Assembly: GCA_964582415.1 (NCBI GenBank)
Contig: CAZOSF010000013.1
Span: 1-40,368 of the forward strand
DNA: 40,368 bases
Direction: 5' to 3'
Origin: CAZOSF01 sp964582415
GTDB lineage: Bacteria > Bacteroidota > Bacteroidia > Flavobacteriales > Flavobacteriaceae
This document shows positions 34,026 to 40,368 of the stretch, piece by piece. The translations under genes were made by a program, and so were the position numbers. Within the stretch, counting starts at the first letter, position 1, and every line of letters begins with the position of its first letter. The notes beneath the pieces are model-generated. The model was not told the origin of the DNA, did no database searches, and was given only the letters and a program-made list of their open reading frames with translations.

Positions 34026-35039
34026 TTAACCCTGTGATTCCCGGACGATAAATTGATAAAAACTCGTAGCGATAAAGAAGATGACGCTACAAACTATAGC
34101 GATAGAAATAATAAGTGCGAAAATGGGTAGCCCAAACAGTAGATGGGCGATTGGAAGTAGTACTCCAAACAGCACTAAAGTAAGGAAAATACTATACAGA
34201 TAGATTACCATTACAGGTAATTTTCTTCCCGTTTTATCATGCATTTGGAAGAGCTTCGGAATGACATCTTTGGAGATGTACTCCCCAAGTCGGGCTAGGA
34301 ATACCTCATTGAAAGAAGAATCTTGAAATGCCTCTTGGTCCATAGTATTGGCCAAGGTCATTATTTTGTCTTGATGACGTTCGTACACCTTGTTGTAATC
34401 CAAAGCTTCTTTGTAATCCCCATACTTGTAACCGAAGTAATACCATAGGCCAGAACCGCATTTGTGCTCGATCCATTTGGCTACGATTTCCTGATCATAT
34501 ACGTTGGGGTAACGAATAGTTTCAGGTAGTTTTTTTTGTTTGGGGTCCGTCAACAAAAGTGCCTTCAATTCTAGATAGAGGTTTTCGGTATCTTCAAATT
34601 GGGTATGCTCCTGAAGGAATTCGATGGCTAATTTCGACTTACCCTTATAAAATTCCTTGACATCGAAAAAGGTAAGTCCTTCAAATTCCTCATCGATGTA
34701 TTCCCTAAGACCGGGCATCCAGATTTTCGAACGCAATAATATTTCCACGATTTCCCGAAACAAATGCATTTTCTCTGTGACTTTGCTTAGGGCTTCAATC
34801 GCTGTGGCTCGAGTAGATTTCAGACTTATGGCAGAAGAGGCCAAATACACCATGATAATGGCTGCTAAAAAGCCACTGATACTTATTATTAAGGTAACTA
34901 CAGAATTTAGAGTACTGCTGAATTCAGGGATGCTAACCGATTGTTGGTAGAGCAGAAAAGCTAGGGAAATACAGAGTAAGCCACTTAATACAATGGGTAT
35001 AAGTGTGGTCAGATCCTTTATGAAGGATTTCGATTTCAC
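34026..35039 (-). CDS. Four-helix membrane protein of unknown function
   Basis: 337 residues. Two helices lie at the N-terminus (TLIPIVLSGLLCISLAFLLYQ and VVTLIISISGFLAAIIMVYLASSAISL) and two at the C-terminus (VMVIYLYSIFLTLVLFGVLLPIAHLL and IFALIISIAIVCSVIFFIATSFY). Between them is a soluble part of about 200 residues rich in charged and aromatic residues (KHLFREIVEIL-like, IEHKCGSGLWYYFGYKYGDYKEAL). The symmetrical layout suggests a cytoplasmic sensor or scaffold held by hairpins. I recognise no family. A TATTTTTG box on the minus strand at 35142-35135 may be its promoter. Confidence 0.65.
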   Translation of the reverse strand: MKSKSFIKDLTTLIPIVLSGLLCISLAFLLYQQSVSIPEFSSTLNSVVTLIISISGFLAAIIMVYLASSAISLKSTRATAIEALSKVTEKMHLFREIVEILLRSKIWMPGLREYIDEEFEGLTFFDVKEFYKGKSKLAIEFLQEHTQFEDTENLYLELKALLLTDPKQKKLPETIRYPNVYDQEIVAKWIEHKCGSGLWYYFGYKYGDYKEALDYNKVYERHQDKIMTLANTMDQEAFQDSSFNEVFLARLGEYISKDVIPKLFQMHDKTGRKLPVMVIYLYSIFLTLVLFGVLLPIAHLLFGLPIFALIISIAIVCSVIFFIATSFYQFIVRESQG

Positions 35040-35134
35040 CTGATTTGGTCACCAAGAAAACTGGAAAATGCTACAAGAAACCAGCCCCAATGGTTAAGTA
35101 GTTTAGTTAGTTATACGTATACTTCTTACTACTT

Positions 35135-35142
35135 CAAAAATA
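35135..35142 (-). promoter_or_regulatory. Possible promoter -7 box TATTTTTG
   Basis: On the minus strand TATTTTTG matches TAnnTTTG, with a TTG 15 bases before it. It lies about 95 bases upstream of the four-helix membrane protein. The 196-base gap at 35040-35235 holds this box and otherwise only A/T-rich sequence, including TATACGTATA at 35112-35121. Confidence 0.35.
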
Positions 35143-35235
35143 AGGTATTTTCTTACACAATGTAGTATATTACCTACAATTCGTTGAAGTGGAGTCTTTT
35201 AACGACAAATGACCAGAATAAGGATATGGTGTGGT

Positions 35236-36930
35236 TCAATAACCTACGGCAGTATCGTCTCCACGAGAGTCTGCTCCTCCTTCCAATTGGCCATCCGGCC
35301 GTACCAAAATGGCGGCTACCTTGCTCGTAATCGGGGTGTTGGTTTCATCGATGACATATCCCAATGCTTCCAGTTTTTGTCGAATTTCGGGGGAGAAACG
35401 ATTCGGCTCAAAAAACACTTTGTCCGGTAGCCATTGATGATGAAATCTCGGAGCATTGACAGCCTCTTGCATGGTCATCCCGTGGGCATGTACATTGAGT
35501 AGGGTTTGTAAGACAGAAGTAATAATACTCGAACCTCCCGGAGTTCCAATAACCATCCATAATTTTCCATCCTTTTCTACAATGGTAGGGGTCATTGAAC
35601 TGAGCATTCTTTTTTGGGGTGCTATGGCATTCGCTTCCCCTCCCACAAGTCCAAACATATTAGGTTCCCCTGGCTTTGCACTGAAATCATCCATTTCGTT
35701 GTTCAGGAAAAAGCCCAGTTCTTCCACATAAAGTTTGGAACCATACGCTCCGTTTAAAGTGGTTGTGTTGGATACGGCATTTCCAAAGGCATCAATGATC
35801 GAATAATGGGTGGTTTCGGAACTTTCCACCATGGAAAAAGTCCCGTAGGAGATGGTTTCGGAGGGTGTTGGCTTTTCAAAACTGAAGGATTCCATCCGAC
35901 TTTTTAGATAGGAGTCATTCATCAGGCTATCCATAGGGATTTCCACAAAATCGGGATCACCCAAATAATAACTTCTGTCGGCATAGGCACGACGTTCAGC
36001 CTCAATCAGCAACTGAAACTTTTTAATAGCTTGAGGTTCATATTGTGCTACATCGTAAGGTGCAATCATTTTTAGGATTTGCGCTAAACAAATTCCGCCA
36101 CTGGACGGGGGAGCCATTGAAATAATCCGTAAATCCTCATATTCAAATAGCAACGGTTCCCGCCATTTGGCTTCATAGGCCTCCAAATCGTCTAAGGTGA
36201 TAATCCCTCCTTGCTTTTGTATAAATTCGACTAGTTTCTTACCTGTTTCCCCTCCATAAAATTCATGGCGACCATGCTCAAGGATACGCTGCAGGGTAGC
36301 AGCAAGGGCTTTGTTTTTTAAGGTGTCACCTGCTTTATAATCAAGTGTGAAAAGAGAAGGTTCTCCATTGGCTTCCAAGAATATTTCCTTGTATTTCTTC
36401 AAGCGCTCGGCTTGTTTATCCGTAACAACATAGCCTCTCTCAGCTAGTTCTATCACTGGTGTTAATAGGGTCTCCAACGGCAGACTGCCAAATTTTTCAT
36501 GTACGGCGAAAATACCTGCAATGGTTCCTGGAACGCCGACAGAGAGTCCTCCCACCTTACTATTCTCGGGAATGTAATTTCCATCTTCATCCAAATACAT
36601 ATCGCGAAAGGCGTTCAAGGGTGCTTTTTCCCGAAAATCAAGACTTCCAATTTCCCCTTCATGTGTTCTAAATACCATAAACCCACCACCTCCAAGATTT
36701 CCAGCGTAAGGATAGACTACGGCCAAGGCCATTTCGGTAGCGACCATCGCATCAAAGGCATTACCTCCTTTTTGAAGGACTTCCAGACCAATTCTTGATG
36801 CTTCTTCCCGCGCGCTTACTACCATAGCATTTTGTGCCAAAGTACCAACAACTGGAACTTCCTTTTCGGGGGCCTGTTTACATGAAATGAATAAAACAAG
36901 TAAAAGTGCTATGTAGCGCATTCGGATCAT
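35236..36930 (-). CDS. ggt: Gamma-glutamyltransferase (periplasmic lipoprotein)
   Basis: 564 residues. A lipoprotein signal is seen (ALLLVLFISCKQA, lipidated Cys near residue 17). Ntn-hydrolase motifs: GGGFMVFRTHEG and FREKAPLNA in the large subunit; the small subunit begins at the nucleophile Thr374 in ESSETTHYSIIDAFGNAVSNTTTLN, followed by LNNEMDDFSA, KRMLSSMTPTIV and GTPGGSSIITSVLQTLLNV. The precursor cuts itself at Thr374. The enzyme breaks down glutathione or transfers its gamma-glutamyl group in the periplasm. Its ATG overlaps the acpH stop. Confidence 0.95.
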   Translation of the reverse strand: MIRMRYIALLLVLFISCKQAPEKEVPVVGTLAQNAMVVSAREEASRIGLEVLQKGGNAFDAMVATEMALAVVYPYAGNLGGGGFMVFRTHEGEIGSLDFREKAPLNAFRDMYLDEDGNYIPENSKVGGLSVGVPGTIAGIFAVHEKFGSLPLETLLTPVIELAERGYVVTDKQAERLKKYKEIFLEANGEPSLFTLDYKAGDTLKNKALAATLQRILEHGRHEFYGGETGKKLVEFIQKQGGIITLDDLEAYEAKWREPLLFEYEDLRIISMAPPSSGGICLAQILKMIAPYDVAQYEPQAIKKFQLLIEAERRAYADRSYYLGDPDFVEIPMDSLMNDSYLKSRMESFSFEKPTPSETISYGTFSMVESSETTHYSIIDAFGNAVSNTTTLNGAYGSKLYVEELGFFLNNEMDDFSAKPGEPNMFGLVGGEANAIAPQKRMLSSMTPTIVEKDGKLWMVIGTPGGSSIITSVLQTLLNVHAHGMTMQEAVNAPRFHHQWLPDKVFFEPNRFSPEIRQKLEALGYVIDETNTPITSKVAAILVRPDGQLEGGADSRGDDTAVGY

Positions 36931-37511
36931 AATTCTTCGAGTTTGGCTTTTGAGAAATCGATCAATTCATCAAAGAACACCGTGAATTCCTGTTCGAATT
37001 CATCGTAATGCCTCTCTAAATCCAATATGGCCGTATCCATGTGTGCTTTACCTTTCGTTCGCTGATTCATCTGCCAAAGAATACGGGCAATGCCGTCCAT
37101 ACTTCTATAACTTAACAACCAATTATTGGAAACCATATGGGGTATCATCCTTTGCACTTTAGAGGGTAAGAGTTCATAATTGGTCTTGATCATTTCATAG
37201 AAGGCATCCACATAGGTTTCCAAAGACTCTTTACAATAACGGTCCCAGTTTTTGGCTAGGAAATGATCATAAAACATATCTACAATTACACCACTGTAAT
37301 GTCCATGATGTTTGTGGAGTCGTTTGGTGCTTTGACGTACTATTGGGTGGGTGTCCGTAAAGGAATCGATGGCTCGATGCAGTAGTATTCCTCTTTGGAT
37401 GGATTCGGGGTAAAAGGTATACTTTTTACCCTTGATGCTATCGGCAATGAAGTTTCCTATGGTAAGTCCCTCTTCTTTTCCCGAGAGATAAATGTGCGCC
37501 AAAAAATTCAT
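36927..37511 (-). CDS. acpH: ACP phosphodiesterase (DUF479)
   Basis: 194 residues from ATG 37511, which gives the typical N-terminus MNFLAHIYLSG; a longer frame to 37559 adds 16 residues that do not match. Motifs GNFIADSIKG, LHRAIDSFTDTHPIVRQSTKRL, YSGVIVDMFYDHFLAKNW and MDGIARIL fit AcpH. The family removes the phosphopantetheine arm from acyl carrier protein using Mn/Mg. It overlaps ggt by 4 bases (ATGA), so the two are translationally coupled, although no functional link is known. Confidence 0.88.
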   Translation of the reverse strand: MNFLAHIYLSGKEEGLTIGNFIADSIKGKKYTFYPESIQRGILLHRAIDSFTDTHPIVRQSTKRLHKHHGHYSGVIVDMFYDHFLAKNWDRYCKESLETYVDAFYEMIKTNYELLPSKVQRMIPHMVSNNWLLSYRSMDGIARILWQMNQRTKGKAHMDTAILDLERHYDEFEQEFTVFFDELIDFSKAKLEEL

Positions 37512-37614
37512 GTGATAAAGATAGGGATTTTGCCAATCGTACCTTATGGAATTCGTCACTCTTAAACCTATGTGAAAATTCTATTGAAATGGTGGAAACA
37601 GTCAAATATTCCTA

Positions 37615-37622
37615 TTTTTGCT
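37615..37622 (+). promoter_or_regulatory. Possible promoter -7 box TATTTTTG before the mutase gene
   Basis: TATTTTTG matches TAnnTTTG, 64 bases before the ATG at 37687. A TTG at 37584-37586 lies 28 bases before it, longer than the usual spacing. Confidence 0.35.
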
Positions 37623-37686
37623 CTAAGTGGTTGGGTCATTTCGTTTATACCTGACCTGATTTAACCCAAATAATAAAAAGAAAAGA

Positions 37687-39075
37687 ATGACCTTAATAAA
37701 ATCTATTTCTGGAATTCGTGGAACTATCGGAGGAAAATCGGGGGATAACCTGACGCCGATCGATGCAGTAACGTACGCTGCGGCGTTTGGTCAATGGATC
37801 AAATCACAGCGGGAAAAGGAGAATTATCGGGTTGTGGTAGGCCGGGATGCAAGAATTTCAGGACCCATGATTCAGGAATTGGTCATGCAGACGTTGGTAG
37901 GGATGGGTATTCACGTGGTAGATGTATCGCTTTCAACCACACCTACTGTAGAGATGGCGGTCACAATGGAGCATGCCGATGGGGGCATTATTTTAACTGC
38001 CAGCCATAACCCCAAACAATGGAATGCCCTAAAATTATTGAATGCAAAAGGAGAATTTCTCAGTGCTGCCAATGGACAGAAAATTTTGGATTTAGTCAAT
38101 TCAGGGGATATTACTTTTTCTGAAGTGGACCGATTGGGGAAAATCACAAAAAATGAGGCGTATATCGATTTACACATAGAAGAAATTTTAAACTTGCCCT
38201 TGGTAAATACTTCCGCAGTGCAGGGTGCGGGATTCAAAGTTGTGGTAGATGCTGTCAACTCCACCGGTGGTATTGCAGTTCCCATGTTGCTTGAAGCCAT
38301 GGGTGTTTATACCATTAAATTGCATTGCACTCCCAATGGTCAGTTTCCGCATAATCCGGAACCCTTGAAAGAACATTTGGGAGATTTGATGGAGACTGTG
38401 GTGAGAACCAAAGCCGATTTTGGTATTGTGGTCGATCCAGATGTTGATCGATTGGCTTTTGTAGATGAAGACGGGGAGATGTTTGGGGAGGAATATACCT
38501 TGGTAGCAGTCGCCGATTATATTCTACAACACACTCCAGGGAACACCGTATCAAACCTATCTTCCTCGAGAGCGCTTCGCGATATCACCGAAAAACATGG
38601 GGGGTCCTATTTTGCCAGTGCAGTAGGAGAGGTAAATGTGGTTGAAAAAATGAAAGAAGTAAACGCTGTGATTGGGGGTGAAGGAAATGGTGGTATTATC
38701 TATCCTGAATTACATTACGGACGGGATAGTTTGGTAGGTATCGCTTTATTTCTGACTTATCTTGCAGAGGAAAAATGTACTGTAAGTCAGTTGAGAAGTC
38801 AATATCCTTCGTATTTCATGAGTAAGAAGAAAATAGAATTGACCCCAGGCTTGGATGTGGATGCCCTTTTGGCAACTATGGCCAAGCGATATGCTTCGGA
38901 AGACATTTCGACGATTGATGGGGTTAAAATCGACTTTCCTGAAAACTGGGTACATCTCAGGAAATCAAATACAGAGCCTATTATCAGAATCTATACCGAG
39001 GCAAAATCACAAGAAGAAGCAGATACTCTGGCGGATCGTTTTATTAATGAAATTGAGTCGGTCGCCAAAGGATAA
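37687..39075 (+). CDS. glmM: Phosphoglucosamine mutase / phosphomannomutase-type alpha-D-phosphohexomutase
   Basis: 462 residues. Catalytic Ser106 lies in GGIILTASHNPKQWNALK. The metal loop DPDVDR has Asp250, Asp252 and Asp254. The sugar loop GEGNGG and the phosphate loop RKSNTEPIIRIYTE are present. Such enzymes move phosphate between C1 and C6 of hexoses or glucosamine. The N-terminus IKSISGIRGTIGGKSGDNLTP is the flavobacterial phosphoglucosamine mutase form. The gene name is tentative because mannose and glucosamine mutases are hard to tell apart. Confidence 0.85.
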   Translation: MTLIKSISGIRGTIGGKSGDNLTPIDAVTYAAAFGQWIKSQREKENYRVVVGRDARISGPMIQELVMQTLVGMGIHVVDVSLSTTPTVEMAVTMEHADGGIILTASHNPKQWNALKLLNAKGEFLSAANGQKILDLVNSGDITFSEVDRLGKITKNEAYIDLHIEEILNLPLVNTSAVQGAGFKVVVDAVNSTGGIAVPMLLEAMGVYTIKLHCTPNGQFPHNPEPLKEHLGDLMETVVRTKADFGIVVDPDVDRLAFVDEDGEMFGEEYTLVAVADYILQHTPGNTVSNLSSSRALRDITEKHGGSYFASAVGEVNVVEKMKEVNAVIGGEGNGGIIYPELHYGRDSLVGIALFLTYLAEEKCTVSQLRSQYPSYFMSKKKIELTPGLDVDALLATMAKRYASEDISTIDGVKIDFPENWVHLRKSNTEPIIRIYTEAKSQEEADTLADRFINEIESVAKG

Positions 39076-39079
39076 TTTA

Positions 39080-39087
39080 TACCTTTG
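39080..39087 (+). promoter_or_regulatory. Promoter -7 box TACCTTTG before the aminotransferase gene
   Basis: TACCTTTG matches TAnnTTTG, 19 bases before the ATG at 39106, with a TTG at 39053-39055, 24 bases before it. The box begins 5 bases after the mutase stop. Confidence 0.45.
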
Positions 39088-39105
39088 CAAAAAATAAAAT
39101 TGGCC

Positions 39106-40368
39106 ATGGAAACCACTGTTCCAAAGCTTCAAACCGAGCTGGAAAAATATTTCAAACCCTTTCGGGATAATATTTTGGGCATCGATCAAACGTTCGAGTC
39201 ACCTTATGGTACCCAAAAAATCATCTACACCGATTGGACTGCGAGTGGAAGGCTATATCGTCCCATTGAGGAGAAGATGATCGAAGAGTTTGGGCCTTTT
39301 GTGGCCAATACTCATACGGAAACTACGGTAAGTGGAACAACCATGACCAGAGCCTATCATAAGGCACGTGAAATTATCAAAAAGCATGTCAATGCGGGTC
39401 CAGATGATGTTTTAATCACTACGGGAACGGGGATGACAGGAGCGGTCAATAAGTTTCAGCGTATTCTTGGGTTGAAAATTCCAGAGCGTGTAAAGGATTT
39501 GGTAGAGGTGCCTGTGAAGGATCGTCCTGTGATTTTCGTCTCCCATATGGAGCATCATAGCAACCAAACTTCTTGGCTGGAGACGTTGGCTACAGTCGAG
39601 GTGATTCCCAGTGATGAACGCGGACTGTTCTGTATTCAGAATTTAGAGCGCTTACTGGATAAATATCAAGATCGAGAAGTGAAGATTGCTTCTATAACCT
39701 CTTGTTCCAACGTTACGGGAATTAAAACCCCGTATTATGAAGTGGCGAAATTAATGCATCAGCACAACGGGCTATGTTTCGTGGATTTTGCCTGCTCTGC
39801 CCCTTATATTGAAATCGATATGCACCCTGAGGATCCAGATATGTACTTAGATGCTTTGTTTCTATCACCCCACAAATTTTTAGGTGGTCCTGGGAGTAGC
39901 GGCATATTGATTTTCAATAAAAAACTCTATAAGAATTTGGTGCCCGATTGTCCGGGCGGAGGAACGGTATCGTGGACGACCCCATGGGGAACACATAAAT
40001 ACATAGAAAATATTGAAGAGCGCGAAGATGGAGGAACTCCGGGTTTTCTCCAGGTGATTAGAATTTCCTTAGCGATGAAGTTAAAGGAAAAAATGGGAGT
40101 AGAAAAAATGCTAGCTCGTGAGGAAGAAATTTTGGAGTATTTCTTCAAGCATATCAAGCCAAACAAAAATATTTCCATTCTGGCAGGCGAACACAAACAC
40201 CGTCTGGCGGTAGTTTCTTTTAATGTAGAAAATTTACATCACGACCTGGCTGTGAAAATTCTTAACGATCGATTCGGAATTCAAACTAGGGGAGGATGTA
40301 GCTGTGCGGGTACCTATGGGCACTATTTGCTCCAAATAGACCAAATGAAATCTTCAGAAATCATCGAA
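39106..40368 (+). CDS. Class V PLP-dependent aminotransferase / cysteine-desulfurase-like, 3' end cut
   Basis: 421 codons are in the window with no stop. The PLP lysine is Lys257 in LSPHKFLGGPGSSGIL; other marks are IYTDWTASGRLY, GTGMTGAVNKFQ, SHMEHHSNQTSWLE, TSCSNVTGI and CFVDFACSAPYI. Near the right edge RGGCSCAGTYGHYLL resembles the active-site cysteine loop of cysteine desulfurases (RxGxxCA). It could release sulfur from cysteine or act as an isopenicillin-N-epimerase-like enzyme; SufS and IscS have a different N-terminus. The partial C-terminus keeps this open. Confidence 0.85.
   Translation, partial: METTVPKLQTELEKYFKPFRDNILGIDQTFESPYGTQKIIYTDWTASGRLYRPIEEKMIEEFGPFVANTHTETTVSGTTMTRAYHKAREIIKKHVNAGPDDVLITTGTGMTGAVNKFQRILGLKIPERVKDLVEVPVKDRPVIFVSHMEHHSNQTSWLETLATVEVIPSDERGLFCIQNLERLLDKYQDREVKIASITSCSNVTGIKTPYYEVAKLMHQHNGLCFVDFACSAPYIEIDMHPEDPDMYLDALFLSPHKFLGGPGSSGILIFNKKLYKNLVPDCPGGGTVSWTTPWGTHKYIENIEEREDGGTPGFLQVIRISLAMKLKEKMGVEKMLAREEEILEYFFKHIKPNKNISILAGEHKHRLAVVSFNVENLHHDLAVKILNDRFGIQTRGGCSCAGTYGHYLLQIDQMKSSEIIE

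Noticed and set aside
35112..35121. Palindrome TATACGTATA
   Set aside because: Ten bases in A/T-rich sequence are within chance expectation.

Overview
The window looks like chromosomal DNA of a marine-type Flavobacteriia (Bacteroidetes/Bacteroidota). The reasons are the moderate-to-low G+C, recurring TAnnTTTG promoter boxes with few obvious Shine-Dalgarno sequences, a menaquinone (men) locus, a fused E1 2-oxoacid dehydrogenase, many small secreted proteins and a TlpA-type thioredoxin lipoprotein. Genes are tightly packed on both strands. No gap between genes exceeds about 300 bases, and I see no tRNA, rRNA, CRISPR array, phage or insertion sequence.

Layout. At 1-1710 (minus) a Tat-exported GH109-type alpha-N-acetylgalactosaminidase is followed by the start of a GHMP sugar kinase, cut by the window edge. 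At 1905-5428 (plus) lies a tight run: membrane-anchored thioredoxin, small membrane protein, ABC ATPase, ABC-2 permease and a secreted LolA-like protein. At 5438-13449 (minus) lies an alpha-glucan block, glgE, maltokinase, glgB and a GH31 alpha-glucosidase, that is, the GlgE (maltose-1-phosphate) route without trehalose synthase in view. A secreted LRR protein follows at 13607-14311. At 14487-21052 lie the menaquinone genes menI, isochorismate synthase, menD and (after cvfB and two secreted-protein genes on the minus strand) menB. A thioredoxin lipoprotein and a DoxX-like protein complete this plus-strand stretch. At 22852-36930 the minus strand carries asnB, the fused E1, a small membrane protein, a degenerate M1-peptidase/outer-membrane barrel fusion, a LOG-like protein, uvrA, a four-helix membrane protein and gamma-glutamyltransferase; acpH lies just upstream of the last of these. 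At the right end, on the plus strand, are a phosphoglucosamine-type mutase and a class V aminotransferase that runs off the edge.

The most striking element lies in the 230 bases upstream of asnB. A 17- or 20-residue open reading frame with eight asparagine codons, six of them consecutive, is followed by a 14-bp intrinsic terminator and an alternative antiterminator pairing of 10 plus 8 bp. This is the architecture of a ribosome-mediated transcription attenuator sensing asparaginyl-tRNA and controlling asparagine synthetase.

Other points of note: the ABC ATPase at about 3091 has no ATG/GTG/TTG available for its conserved N-terminus; the M1 homologue has lost its zinc site and is fused to a barrel; a perfect 14-bp palindrome lies between glgB and the GH31 gene; and several TAnnTTTG boxes touch start codons, suggesting leaderless mRNAs.
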